NCBI GenBank assembly: GCA_959603585.1
Contig: CAUGYD010000017.1
Coordinates: forward strand, 1 to 24,488
Direction: 5' to 3'
Source: Scatosoma sp900555925
GTDB lineage: Bacteria; Bacillota; Clostridia; Christensenellales; Borkfalkiaceae
Length of the DNA stretch: 24,488 nucleotides
The notes under the pieces are model-generated. The model was not told the origin of the DNA. It made no database searches and saw only the letters and a list, made by a program, of their open reading frames with translations. This document shows positions 15,413 to 24,488 of the stretch, one piece after another; within the stretch, counting starts at the first letter, position 1, and each line of letters opens with the position of its first letter. A program made the position numbers and the translations under genes.

Positions 15413-18400
15413 TTATGCGGCGATTTTCTCTTCCGAAATCCAAGAAACATTTGCCGCGCAGCCGCTGTTCCACTTTTCATTCCACCCCGCGGGGAGTTCG
15501 GATTCAGAGAACGGAATCGTTATGGTCTGCTCAGCCGTCCAGCCGTCGAACACGCCCTCTCCCAGAGTTTGTACCGATTCGGGAATGACAAAGTTCGTCA
15601 ATCCCGTGCAGCCCTTGAAAGCGAAGTCCTCGATAGTTCTGACAGATTCGGGCAACACGAGCTCGGTAAGAGCCGTACAGCCTTCAAAGACATTGGCATG
15701 GATAGTGTTAATCCCATAAGGAAGAGTTAAAGATTTGAGCGACGTACATCCCTTAAAAGCGTTCTCATAGATGTAGTTTAATCCCCGAGCAAGATTGACG
15801 CTCTTCAAAGCGATACACCCCTCAAATGCGCCTGTCGGAAGGCCATAGGAAGATCCACGAGAAGTAACATTTACCGTTTCCAGAGCAGTACATCCCTTGA
15901 AAATTTCATCGGCATACCAACCCTGTCCCGGAAGAGTGACTTCTTTTAACGAAGTACAACCACTGAATAAACCGTTGCCGCCCGAATTGGAGCTTGATAA
16001 ACTGAGCGTATTAGGAAGCTCTATCTTCGTGAGCGATACGCAATTTTCAAAAGCATAGTTTCCGATATAATAGGCTCCCATTTCTCCGCGATGGAAAGTC
16101 ACACTTGCAAGTTTTGCGCATCCACTGAAACAATAAGCGCCTATTGACTGATAATAAGTACCGTAGCTACCGGAAGAACTAGGGATATAAAAACTTTCCA
16201 CATGCGCCGGCAAATCGATTGTTGTAAGAGAGGAACAATTCTGGAAGGCATTAGAGCCTATACTCAACTTTTCGGTAAAAATCGCTCCGATTGGTTCAAA
16301 GGTGACAGACGAGAGATTCGTACAGCCGGCAAAGCAATAAGAACCTATACCGCTGGTTACGCTGTCGAGACGATTTTTCTCATCATATATCTGAACATTT
16401 CTCACGCGATAGGGAATCTCGACTTTCGTCAAAGCAGTACAATTTTGGAAAGCATAACTGCTCAATATGAGCCCCGCGCTTCCGTTCGCCACGAAATTAA
16501 TTTCGGACAGTTGTGAACAGTCAGCAAAGGCATATTGTCCTATCTCAGTGACATAACGACCTATGGTAATACTCTTGATTTTTGTGTTTTGGAAGGCACG
16601 AGCCCCGATAGACTTCAACCTTTCAGGGAAAACTACTTCCGTAAGTTGAGTACAATCCTTAAAGGCATTGGCCCCGATACTTACGATTCCCTTGGGAAGA
16701 GTGATTTTCGTGATCGCCGTACCCGCGAAAACGCCGTCAAGAATCGTCGTAACGCTGTCGGGAACTGTATATTCCCCTTCCCAATCAGACGGGAAAGAAA
16801 TAAGCGTCGTCATCTGATTATCGAATAATACACCATCTACGAGCGCTAAATCAGCATTATCTTCCGCCAAGGACAAATCGACAGAGCCACCCGTCGCAAA
16901 CGCATTAGTACCGATTGTCTTTACAGTTTCCAAAATATGAATTTCTGTAAGGCTTGTGCAGTTCTGAAATACATTATTTCCGAAACTTTCAAGTCCCGGG
17001 AACATTTCTACGGAGGACAGAGCGGAACAGTTCTGGAAAACAGTATTTCCGATACTTAAAACGCTTCCGGGAATCGTAATCTCTTCCAAAGAAGTACAGC
17101 CGTAGAAAGCATTATTTCCGATTGCCGTGACGCTGTTAGGAATAACTACTTTCTGTAAAGATGTAGCCCCATAGAACATTCCCTCGGAAATGGCTTCAAC
17201 ACCGTCGGGAATGGAAACTTCTGAAAGCAACGTACAGCCTGTAAACGCTCGACTTCCTATCTTGGTAAGTTTGAAATCATTTGCAAACGAAATACTTTCA
17301 AGACCAGAACAACCGTTAAAAGCATAATCGGCAATTTCTGTTACACCTTTGGGAATAACAATAGCTTCAAGCTTCGTACAGCTTTGGAACGCATTCTTTC
17401 CTATTATTGTCACGCCTTTTGGAATTGTAATCGAAGAAAGAAGGCTACATTTAGAGAAAAGAGTAGCACTGATTTCTGTAAGGTTTTCGGAAAGTTTCAC
17501 GTTCGTAAGAGAAGCACACGAAGAGAACGCGCTCGTTCCGATCGTCGTTACTCCTTTCGGAAGTTCGAGGGATTCTATTCCCGTAGACTGGAAGGCACTA
17601 TTTCCAATTTCCGTCAACAGGCCATCGGCATCGAATACGACTTCTTTCAGATTTTTATCGTTCTGGAATGTATTATTTCCGATTGTCTTGACGCTGTCGG
17701 GAACGGAAATCGATTTGAGAGCAGTAATATTCGCAAAAGCGTAATCTCCGATCGTCTCCAATTGCCCGTCCGCCGCGAACTCTATATTTTCGAGATTTGC
17801 ACAATAACGGAAGGCATATGCGCCGATTTCCTTCACGCTTTCGGGAAGAATAATTTTAATCAGTTTATCGGCATAATCCACGATCGTACTTTTATAATAA
17901 TGGAAGAAAGAATAATCTCCTATCTTTTCTACCCCCTCGGGAACTTTATACTCCGTGCTCGTATTTGCCGTCGGATAATAAACTAATTCCTTACCATCTG
18001 CGCTGAACAAGACGCCACCTATCGATTTGAACGCCGTGCTTCCCTTATCGACAAGAATCTCCCGTAAAGAAGTACAGCCGAAAAAGCTGAGACGGTTCAA
18101 AGACGTCATATTGGCAGAGAGCGTTACGCTTATCAACTTAGTGCAATCGCGGAATACGGACACAGTTTCATTCGTCGAAGTTCCCGTCGATAAAGTCGTG
18201 AGGGAAGAAGGAAGTACAATGCTCGTCAATCCCGTCCCCCAGAAAGCACAGTCATTGATTGTATCCAATCTGCTCCCCTCTTCAAATTTCACTTCGGTCA
18301 AAGCGGTACAGTTGACAAAAGCGCTCTTTCCGATAGAGAACAAACGCGCGGGAAGCGTAATACTTTTAAGTGAAGTACAGCTCGAAAAAGCACCCGTCGC

Positions 18401-21400
18401 CGCAGTTACCTTTGTAGACGAAGAAATCTTTCCTCCATCGGCAATTGTTAAATTCTCCGTCCCTCCAGGAGCAAAGGTGACCGTAGTAAGATCCGCACAC
18501 TTTTCAAAGGCTTGATTGGCTATCGTCGTCACGCTGGAAGGAATTGTAACCGAGACAAGCGGCGTCGCCGAGAACGCTTTAGTCTGAATTTCTTTAATCC
18601 CATCGGGAATAATAAATTCTGTTATAGCTGTTCCGTAGAACATATTGCTGACGATAGCCTCTAACTGTGTTCCTGCCTCAAAATTAACGGTTTTTAATTG
18701 ATCACAGTTATAGAAAGTATATCCTGTCGTTATCGTCTTTAAGTTTGCAGGAATCGTAATTTCTATAATGGGAGTAGCTTGGAAGGTTCTAACTCCAAAA
18801 GAGGATACCTTACAGCCAGGCGCAAAAGTCACGCTGGTAAGCTTGGAACAATTTCCGAAACTCTGGCGGCCTATCGATTCTACATTTTGTGGGATATGGA
18901 CGCTTTCGAGCGCACTATATTCAAACGCATAATCACCTATCTTGGTCAGACTTTCGGGCAGAACAATAGAAGTAACCTCGGAATAGCGGAAAGTATATGC
19001 GCCGATTTCTGTAACCCCTTCGGGAATTTCCACCGCTCCCGTTGCGAAAACAGCCAAAATCGTCGTCTTTTCCGCATTATACAGAATATTATCCTCCACG
19101 ATGAAAGATTTATTTCCCGCTTCTACGGAAACCTGTGTCGGGCAAGCCTGTTTAGACCCATTATCAATGAAAAGATTGCCTCCTATCGAAGAAACACGGG
19201 AAGGAATTGTAAAGCTTTCCATTGCAATACAGTCTACAAATACGCCGTCCCCAAACTTCAAGTCCTCGGTTCCTGCATCAAAGATAACTTCTTTGAGTCC
19301 CTTCTGAGCTTCAAACGCATTATCCTCTATACTTGTCACACTACCGGGAATCGTAATGCTTTCGAGCGCCGTCCCCGTTCCCAATCGGATAGCGAAAGCG
19401 GCCTCCCCGATGGTTTTAAGGCCATTGGGTAAAACGATATTACTTAACTGAGGAAGACTTGCAAAAGCCAGATAGTTGATGGATTGTAAGCGACTTACTC
19501 CGTTTTCTTCCTCGAACACAACGCTTTGCAGGCTCTCTGCCTTATAGAAGCTCCAAGCGCCTACTTGCGTGAGTCTTGCGGGCAAATGGATCTCCGTGAG
19601 CGCCGTAGCATAGAACACAGAGTCGCTCCCCGTTCCGTCGGCAATTACCAAATCTTCCGTGCCGCCGGCTTCAAAGGTGACAGATGACAACGAAAGGCAA
19701 TTATTGAAGGCGCCTACGCCGATGAGCGTGACCGATTTAGGAATTTCAATCGAGGAAAGGTTTCCACAATTCATAAAGGCGTTTGCCCCGATTGTGACGA
19801 GCGTTTCTGGCAAAGTTACTTTTGTAAGACCTTCGCAGCCCTTGAAAGCACTCTCTCCGATTTCAGTAACACCCGACGGAATCACTACTGTCGTCAATGC
19901 GGGACAATTGTTGAAAATAAACCCGTCTACACTATTCATTCCCGCTGAAAGCACAACGCTTTCCAAAGCGGCACAACCATCAAACGCATATGCACCTACG
20001 CTTGTGACACTGTCCGGCACAACGACGGAAATTAAAGCCGTATTTGAAAATGCATACTCCCCAATTGATATTAAATCCTTACCAAAAGTAATTTCAGAAA
20101 GCGATGCCGCATGATCGAATACATAATTTCCGATGTTTTTCCAGCGTTCAGGAAGAGTCAAAACGGAAAGTCCCGAACAACTTGCAAATGCGTATTCGTC
20201 AACAATAAGTTCTTCGCCCGCACCCTCGGCAAAAATAAGTTCTGTAAGGCTGATGCAGCGATAGAAAGCATTTGCTTTAATATGCGTAATATTTTTACCG
20301 ATTGTAAAGGAGGTTATTTCCATGTTATTGGAAAACACCTTTTCGCCAATCGTAGTCACCGTATCAGGCAGAGTAAAATTTCCGCCTCTCTTGGAATAAA
20401 ACAAAATTTCTGTGACATCTTTATTATATAAGACTCCGTCGATATCGGTATAATAACCGTTTGCCTCGTCGACGTAAACTCCTTCGAGATTATCACAACC
20501 GTCAAAGACCGTAATGGGAAGCATTTCGACCGCTGCAGACAAGGTAACTCGCGCAAGTTCCAGACAGTCGTTAAATACATATTGACCAAAGGTCATGCTT
20601 TGGTCTCCCTCTTCGAAGGCTACTTCGACAAGAGCAGTACAGCTTTGGAACGCATAATCTCCGATTTCCCTCATACTTGCAGGAATAGTAAACTCGCTCA
20701 ATTTCGTGCAATAAGCAAAGGCATAATTTCCGATGCTCACCACATCGCTATTGGAATCGAAAGATACCGATTTCAACACGGGCAAATCATAGAAAGCATA
20801 ATCCCCAATCGACATCGTAGTCGGTGCAGCACTGCCGAGGAATATGACCGATTCTAAGTTTTCACAGAGCGAAAAGGCATTCGAACCGATCGAAGTAACA
20901 TAATTGGGTATAACCACCTCTGTGAGAAGCGCTCTATCGGTAAAAGCACCTGCTCCTACTCCCGTTACGCCTACGGGAATAGTATAGGAGCCTCTTCTTC
21001 CCAAAGGATAATAGAGTATGGTCTTACCGGTCTCCTCTGCCGTGCAAAGTACCCCGTCTATAGAGGAATACTGAGCATTTCCCTCTGCGACATTGATCGC
21101 GGACAAATTGTTACAGCCTATAAAAGTATCAATCTCAGTCGTTCCTTCATTCTTGACGGAAAGTTCGGTGAGGTGTTTCGGGAAGGATATTTCTTTCAGA
21201 GCCGAACAATTCTGAAAGGCCTTCGCTTCTATAAGGAGCGTTGCATTTTCGGACGACGTTGCTTCCTCAAAAATAATCGAAGTAAGATTTTTACAATTAT
21301 AGAACGCAGATTCCCGAATCGCCGTCATACTAGACGGAATGACGATCATAGAAAGTTTAGAATTAGCAAAAGTTTTTACGGGAAGTTCCTGTACTCCTTC

Positions 21401-24319
21401 CGGAATCCGATACATTCCCGTCCTCGTACGAGGGAAATAAGCAATACGGAGAGTAGACGTATTCGGATTGTTATCCAATAATATCCCGTCTATCGATTGG
21501 TAACGAACAGCATGGTTTCCCTCTGTCTTATAAATATTCACCGCATCGAGATTCGTACAGCCTGAAAAAGGTCCGCTGGCGTCGGAATCGGCCGTAGAGC
21601 CAATAGCCTCCATCGTATCGGGAATTTCTATGCTTTCCAACGTCGAACAATTATTGAAAGCACCACTATAAATCACAGCTACGGGAGTATTATTATATTC
21701 CGCAGGAATTTGGACACTCTTCATAAAATTGATTTCAGGTCCCTTTTCGACTGCATAGACGAGTTTACCGCTAGAAGCGGACGTCGTCTGAACAAACTTA
21801 AATACTTCTCTCCAACAAGCATAAACCGTAGTCTGTTCCGTATAGGGCCAAGAGGTGACACTCTTTCCCGTCTCATCGGTCAGACGTGTCCCGGCTCCGC
21901 CTTCTTTGGAATACCAGCCCGCAAAGGCGTAAATACCGTTTGCGTTCGTGGGAACTTCCAACACGAAATCGCGCCCGTATACAACGTCCGAAGCAGGATT
22001 TACCGTGTTTCCTCCGCAGGAATTATACACGGCGGAATAAGTTTTGGGAGTCCAATAAGCATACAGATAAAGATCGCCGGCTTCTTCAAATATTTCTTCC
22101 GCGTATTCGGCGCCATTTGCATCTGCTCCGTCGGGCGAATTATACCACCCTGCAAAATCATATCCTACCTTTTCAGACGTCGGAAGCTGAATCGGGTCTC
22201 CGTAAGCCTTATACTGTGTTTCGACGCCCGAACCGCCGCGGCTATCGAGGACAACGGCATAAGCAAAGATTTCCGTATGTACCCAATTCGACTTCATGCT
22301 GCCGTCCACAAACCTTACCGATACGGTATTGCTTCCCGCTTTCGTAAGAGCAATCTCCGCAAACGCAGAACCGTCGGAAACGGAAATTATATCCCCGTCG
22401 TTTACTTGAATTTCATAGCTTTCAGCTCCGACAACAGGCCGCCAAGAAAGGATTCCAGCAGAATATTTCATCGTGGAATACATCTCATAGTAACGGACGT
22501 CTAAGGAATCACTCCAAAGAGAGTTTCCACTTCCGCCGACAGCTTGAATCCGAACCGAATAATCAGCGCCCAAAGTCTCCGCAATCGCTTTTGAGAGATC
22601 AAATTCGGCCGAAGAACACGGATATTCCGTCCCCCCGATATTGACGAGATAGGAATCAGCTCCAGTGACAGCATTCCAAGTCAATTTATCTCCCGTAATT
22701 TTAAGGTTGCGGGGCGTAGCTAAAATCGTCTTGTCATATTGATAAGTGCTCGCAGCCGGAGAGTTATAGCCCTTTGTTCTAGGATAAACGTTGACGATAA
22801 TCCCCCCTTCGCAGGGCGAACAATTTTTCAGGCAATAGCTTGTGCTGTTACCGATATAAACTTTATCGTGTTCATGAGCAGAATCGCCGCATTTTACGGA
22901 TACGACGTATCCCGCTGCATCGGGTACGGCATTCCAAGAGAGCGTTTCCGTCTCTTCATCGAAGAAAAATTCCTCTATTTTGGAAAGCGACCGATTATAA
23001 ACGAACTCTTCGGAAACCGAAGTGACTCTCCCGTTCGCTTCCGCAGTGATGACGAATTTAATGCCGCCTTCCTGCATGGCGCAATTCGCAAAATTATAAG
23101 TCGTGGAACGGCCGAGGGAAACTCTATCATGATTGTGGGATTTATTGCCGCAATCGATAGAAATATAATACCGTTCAGCGCCTTCCACTCCTTCAAAAAT
23201 CAACGCCGACGGCTCTACGACCGTAAAGAACGAAACGCGCGCCAAGCCTTTATTTTTATAATATCTGACCGTCGTTCCCAGCTCCTCCACAGACGAAGAA
23301 GCAGTGACTTTTACGACATAATCGCCGGCAGGGGCAACGGAAAAATCAACTTTGTCATAAGTCGTCGAACCGCTTTCCTCCGTTACAGGTTGGAAACCGG
23401 ACGGACCGGAGATTTCAATTTTGTACGAAACGGCATTTTGTACCCCGTTCCAATCGATAGTATTCTCTCCGACATTCACCAAAGGTTCAGAGGAATCCGC
23501 CGCACTTTGCCAAAGCGCGTATAATGTCGTATTCTCATTCAAAACCATGCCTGTACGATATTGATAGGAAAGCTTTTCCGCCTCGTCGTACATGCTGACC
23601 CACCATCCCGCAAAAGTATATCCGTCGCGAGCTTCGGGAACGGGTAAAGTATAAAGTGCTCCCCCAATCGTCTGAACACTTTCGGGGAAAGTCGTTTCAT
23701 ATCCGAGGTCAAAATTGACAGTAAATTCTTTCTGTCCGAAAACCTCCTGTCCCCAATATGCATAAAGCGTAATATCGGAAACAACAGCTTGGGAGCCGAA
23801 TAAAAACGGCTCTGTAAATTTATCGTCCGTATACCAACCGATAAACTTATATCCTTCTTTTTCCGGATCTTCGGGTTTTTCTATGGTCTTTCCGTTGATA
23901 ACAGAAAGCGATCCCACCGAGCTTCCCCCGTTGGAATTAAAAGTGACCGTATAAGAGATTTTTCTTAAAAATCTCATTTCCGCATCGGAATATGTAAGTT
24001 TTATTCCGTTGTCGTCGAACGTCGCCGAAATTTGCTCTTCTTCCGGCTCTGTAAATACGAGGATCAAATTTTGCCCGTCGAGAGTATATGTCCCCGATTT
24101 GTATTCATCAGAAAAAAGGAAGGTAAATTGCCCGCCGCTTATTAAAGCGAGCTGATACTCGTCACCGTCCGCGGCATAATAATATACGCCAAGCTCGGAC
24201 CCGTCCGTTTCGGGCGGAGTTTCGGGCTTATTTTTATCGCCGCATGCAACGATGGCTAACGAAGTGATTACGGTAAACATAACCACCAAAAACGCAAGAA
24301 ACCATTTTTTGAGTTTCAT
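15413..24319 (-). CDS. Giant LRR_5 / InlB-repeat / Fn3 surface lipoprotein
   Basis: Predicted surface lipoprotein of 2968 residues starting at the ATG at 24319, where GAGGAGG lies five bases upstream. The frame is open for 12 more codons to 24355, but that start lacks such a site. The signal peptide MKLKKWFLAFLVVMF ends at lipobox IVAC. By approximate residue: a small beta domain (40-120), two InlB/Flg_new repeats (121-190, 198-270), an Fn3-like domain (276-343), two CGxxxHxHD modules (368-430, 443-513), two Fn3-like domains (530-606, 616-683), two more InlB-type repeats (685-758, 758-840), then roughly 75-85 LRR_5 modules to near the C-terminus. Six or so LRR modules carry a beta-hairpin insertion with an IDGVL-type core (for example at 21480 and 21060). 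The end has a PAGWNEKWNSGC cap and no LPXTG motif. Likely adhesion or large-ligand binding; the ligand is unknown. Confidence 0.93.
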   Translation of the reverse strand: MKLKKWFLAFLVVMFTVITSLAIVACGDKNKPETPPETDGSELGVYYYAADGDEYQLALISGGQFTFLFSDEYKSGTYTLDGQNLILVFTEPEEEQISATFDDNGIKLTYSDAEMRFLRKISYTVTFNSNGGSSVGSLSVINGKTIEKPEDPEKEGYKFIGWYTDDKFTEPFLFGSQAVVSDITLYAYWGQEVFGQKEFTVNFDLGYETTFPESVQTIGGALYTLPVPEARDGYTFAGWWVSMYDEAEKLSYQYRTGMVLNENTTLYALWQSAADSSEPLVNVGENTIDWNGVQNAVSYKIEISGPSGFQPVTEESGSTTYDKVDFSVAPAGDYVVKVTASSSVEELGTTVRYYKNKGLARVSFFTVVEPSALIFEGVEGAERYYISIDCGNKSHNHDRVSLGRSTTYNFANCAMQEGGIKFVITAEANGRVTSVSEEFVYNRSLSKIEEFFFDEETETLSWNAVPDAAGYVVSVKCGDSAHEHDKVYIGNSTSYCLKNCSPCEGGIIVNVYPRTKGYNSPAASTYQYDKTILATPRNLKITGDKLTWNAVTGADSYLVNIGGTEYPCSSAEFDLSKAIAETLGADYSVRIQAVGGSGNSLWSDSLDVRYYEMYSTMKYSAGILSWRPVVGAESYEIQVNDGDIISVSDGSAFAEIALTKAGSNTVSVRFVDGSMKSNWVHTEIFAYAVVLDSRGGSGVETQYKAYGDPIQLPTSEKVGYDFAGWYNSPDGADANGAEYAEEIFEEAGDLYLYAYWTPKTYSAVYNSCGGNTVNPASDVVYGRDFVLEVPTNANGIYAFAGWYSKEGGAGTRLTDETGKSVTSWPYTEQTTVYACWREVFKFVQTTSASSGKLVYAVEKGPEINFMKSVQIPAEYNNTPVAVIYSGAFNNCSTLESIEIPDTMEAIGSTADSDASGPFSGCTNLDAVNIYKTEGNHAVRYQSIDGILLDNNPNTSTLRIAYFPRTRTGMYRIPEGVQELPVKTFANSKLSMIVIPSSMTAIRESAFYNCKNLTSIIFEEATSSENATLLIEAKAFQNCSALKEISFPKHLTELSVKNEGTTEIDTFIGCNNLSAINVAEGNAQYSSIDGVLCTAEETGKTILYYPLGRRGSYTIPVGVTGVGAGAFTDRALLTEVVIPNYVTSIGSNAFSLCENLESVIFLGSAAPTTMSIGDYAFYDLPVLKSVSFDSNSDVVSIGNYAFAYCTKLSEFTIPASMREIGDYAFQSCTALVEVAFEEGDQSMTFGQYVFNDCLELARVTLSAAVEMLPITVFDGCDNLEGVYVDEANGYYTDIDGVLYNKDVTEILFYSKRGGNFTLPDTVTTIGEKVFSNNMEITSFTIGKNITHIKANAFYRCISLTELIFAEGAGEELIVDEYAFASCSGLSVLTLPERWKNIGNYVFDHAASLSEITFGKDLISIGEYAFSNTALISVVVPDSVTSVGAYAFDGCAALESVVLSAGMNSVDGFIFNNCPALTTVVIPSGVTEIGESAFKGCEGLTKVTLPETLVTIGANAFMNCGNLSSIEIPKSVTLIGVGAFNNCLSLSSVTFEAGGTEDLVIADGTGSDSVFYATALTEIHLPARLTQVGAWSFYKAESLQSVVFEEENGVSRLQSINYLAFASLPQLSNIVLPNGLKTIGEAAFAIRLGTGTALESITIPGSVTSIEDNAFEAQKGLKEVIFDAGTEDLKFGDGVFVDCIAMESFTIPSRVSSIGGNLFIDNGSKQACPTQVSVEAGNKSFIVEDNILYNAEKTTILAVFATGAVEIPEGVTEIGAYTFRYSEVTSIVLPESLTKIGDYAFEYSALESVHIPQNVESIGRQSFGNCSKLTSVTFAPGCKVSSFGVRTFQATPIIEITIPANLKTITTGYTFYNCDQLKTVNFEAGTQLEAIVSNMFYGTAITEFIIPDGIKEIQTKAFSATPLVSVTIPSSVTTIANQAFEKCADLTTVTFAPGGTENLTIADGGKISSSTKVTAATGAFSSCTSLKSITLPARLFSIGKSAFVNCTALTEVKFEEGSRLDTINDCAFWGTGLTSIVLPSSLTTLSTGTSTNETVSVFRDCTKLISVTLSANMTSLNRLSFFGCTSLREILVDKGSTAFKSIGGVLFSADGKELVYYPTANTSTEYKVPEGVEKIGDYSFFHYYKSTIVDYADKLIKIILPESVKEIGAYAFRYCANLENIEFAADGQLETIGDYAFANITALKSISVPDSVKTIGNNTFQNDKNLKEVVFDADGLLTEIGNSAFQSTGIESLELPKGVTTIGTSAFSSCASLTNVKLSENLTEISATLFSKCSLLSSITIPKGVTIIGKNAFQSCTKLEAIVIPKGVTEIADYAFNGCSGLESISFANDFKLTKIGSRAFTGCTLLSEVSIPDGVEAISEGMFYGATSLQKVVIPNSVTAIGNNAFYGCTSLEEITIPGSVLSIGNTVFQNCSALSSVEMFPGLESFGNNVFQNCTSLTEIHILETVKTIGTNAFATGGSVDLSLAEDNADLALVDGVLFDNQMTTLISFPSDWEGEYTVPDSVTTILDGVFAGTAITKITLPKGIVSIGANAFKDCTQLTEVVFPERLKSIGARAFQNTKIKSITIGRYVTEIGQYAFADCSQLSEINFVANGSAGLILSSYAFQNCTALTKVEIPYRVRNVQIYDEKNRLDSVTSGIGSYCFAGCTNLSSVTFEPIGAIFTEKLSIGSNAFQNCSSLTTIDLPAHVESFYIPSSSGSYGTYYQSIGAYCFSGCAKLASVTFHRGEMGAYYIGNYAFENCVSLTKIELPNTLSLSSSNSGGNGLFSGCTSLKEVTLPGQGWYADEIFKGCTALETVNVTSRGSSYGLPTGAFEGCIALKSVNLARGLNYIYENAFKGCTSLKSLTLPYGINTIHANVFEGCTALTELVLPESVRTIEDFAFKGCTGLTNFVIPESVQTLGEGVFDGWTAEQTITIPFSESELPAGWNEKWNSGCAANVSWISEEKIAA
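15560..21740 (-). repeat. Long LRR_5 repeat array in the giant lipoprotein
   Basis: About 2060 codons of repeats with the period of LRR_5 modules (22-24 residues; core AFxxCxxLxxVxLPxxVxxIG), broken by occasional longer hairpin insertions. Boundaries and copy number were estimated by eye. It is a coding repeat with diverged copies, not an array of identical DNA. Confidence 0.8.
22780..23215 (-). other. Tandem CGxxxHxHD modules
   Basis: Two adjacent modules of the giant lipoprotein share the pattern C-G-x3-H-x-H-D-x-V-x2-G-x-S-T-x-Y-x3-N-C-x3-E-G-G-I. One reads DCGNKSHNHDRVSLG and the other KCGDSAHEHDKVYIG. The second has two extra cysteines (SYCLKNCSPC). The cysteines could form a disulfide, and the paired histidines plus Asp could bind a metal. 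This is inference; I do not recognise a named family. Confidence 0.5.
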
Positions 24320-24391
24320 ATATGCCTCCTCTCTTTTTTTCATTATTTTACACAAATAAATGTATAAGTTCTTTCCTCTCGGCTCTCCCCC

Positions 24392-24407
24392 AAAAGGAGC
24401 TCCTTTT
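24392..24407. repeat. 16-base palindrome in the giant gene leader
   Basis: AAAAGGAGCTCCTTTT is perfectly self-complementary. It contains a GGAG like a ribosome site but is about 70 bases from the start. It lies in the expected 5' leader; its role is unknown. Confidence 0.4.
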
Positions 24408-24420
24408 TTCTCTCTCAGTA

Positions 24421-24426
24421 ATTATA
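24421..24426 (-). promoter_or_regulatory. Candidate -10 box of the giant lipoprotein gene
   Basis: The minus strand reads TATAAT, about 100 bases before the ATG at 24319. No good -35 lies 17 bases upstream, so the call is tentative. The predicted leader would include the 24392-24407 palindrome. Confidence 0.35.
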
Positions 24427-24445
24427 TTTCTTATTAAATATTTTT

Positions 24446-24488
24446 GTTGTGCTTTCTTTTTTCAAGAAAGCACAACGGGTACCCGTTG
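24446..24488. repeat. 13-base inverted repeat abutting a 16-base palindrome at the window end
   Basis: GTTGTGCTTTCTT (24446-24458) and AAGAAAGCACAAC (24464-24476) are perfect inverted arms around a five-base loop. CAACGGGTACCCGTTG (24473-24488) is a perfect palindrome sharing CAAC with the second arm. The final GTTG repeats the first bases of arm one, so a third arm may begin beyond the window. No T-tract lies on the terminator side of either strand. It could be a regulator site or part of an intergenic repeat element. Confidence 0.6.

Noticed and set aside
15560..21740. CRISPR or tandem satellite DNA.
   Set aside because: The periodicity is at protein level (LRR_5 modules), copies are diverged, and the frame is open throughout.
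21710..23524. Two plus-strand frames of about 260 codons over the giant lipoprotein gene.
   Set aside because: Both lie antisense to clear InlB/Fn3 domains, and their translations are basic and featureless.
24318..24355. Longer N-terminus of the giant lipoprotein from 24355.
   Set aside because: The GAGGAGG lies right before the ATG at 24319, and the shorter form begins with a normal lipoprotein signal peptide.

Overview
The window looks like a chromosomal piece of a Gram-positive, probably gut-dwelling Clostridia-type anaerobe (inference from protein style only). The signs are moderate GC, strong GGAGG ribosome binding sites, two LRR_5/BspA-like lipoproteins with lipoboxes, InlB/Flg_new-type repeats, a WxL-like surface protein and a PocR-AraC regulator. 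I see no rRNA, tRNA, transposase, phage gene or CRISPR array. Nearly all genes are on the minus strand; the only supported plus-strand gene is the AraC-type regulator.

Layout from left to right. (1) Positions 1-1765, minus: the N-terminal 588 codons of a beta-helix surface protein with a WxL-like segment, cut by the window edge. (2) Positions 2024-3511, minus: xylulokinase (xylB), with a terminator behind it. (3) Positions 3714-4574, plus: a PocR-domain AraC-family regulator, divergent from xylB and sharing a compact back-to-back promoter region; this pair is a likely sugar-responsive module. (4) A bidirectional terminator at 4644-4674 closes both the regulator and the large minus-strand cluster. 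(5) Positions 4707-15258, minus: a compact cluster. In transcription order it is a DUF4175-like membrane protein with an InlB-like domain, a MoxR AAA+ ATPase, a DUF58 protein, a BatA-like membrane protein with a degenerate vWA, a membrane protein with two vWA domains and a glutamine-amidotransferase-like domain, and a 926-residue LRR lipoprotein. (6) Positions 15413-24319, minus: a giant 2968-residue LRR/InlB/Fn3 lipoprotein, followed by a strand-specific hairpin before the cluster.

Working model. MoxR and DUF58 are cytoplasmic. The positive-inside rule puts the vWA domains of the two membrane proteins outside the cell, where the lipoproteins also sit. The last lipoprotein gene overlaps the vWA gene by an ATGA, so it is probably made together with it. 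Together this suggests an envelope-spanning MoxR/vWA machine that assembles, or acts with, large LRR surface lipoproteins. The component families are known; pairing them with bracketing LRR lipoproteins is the most interesting feature of the window.
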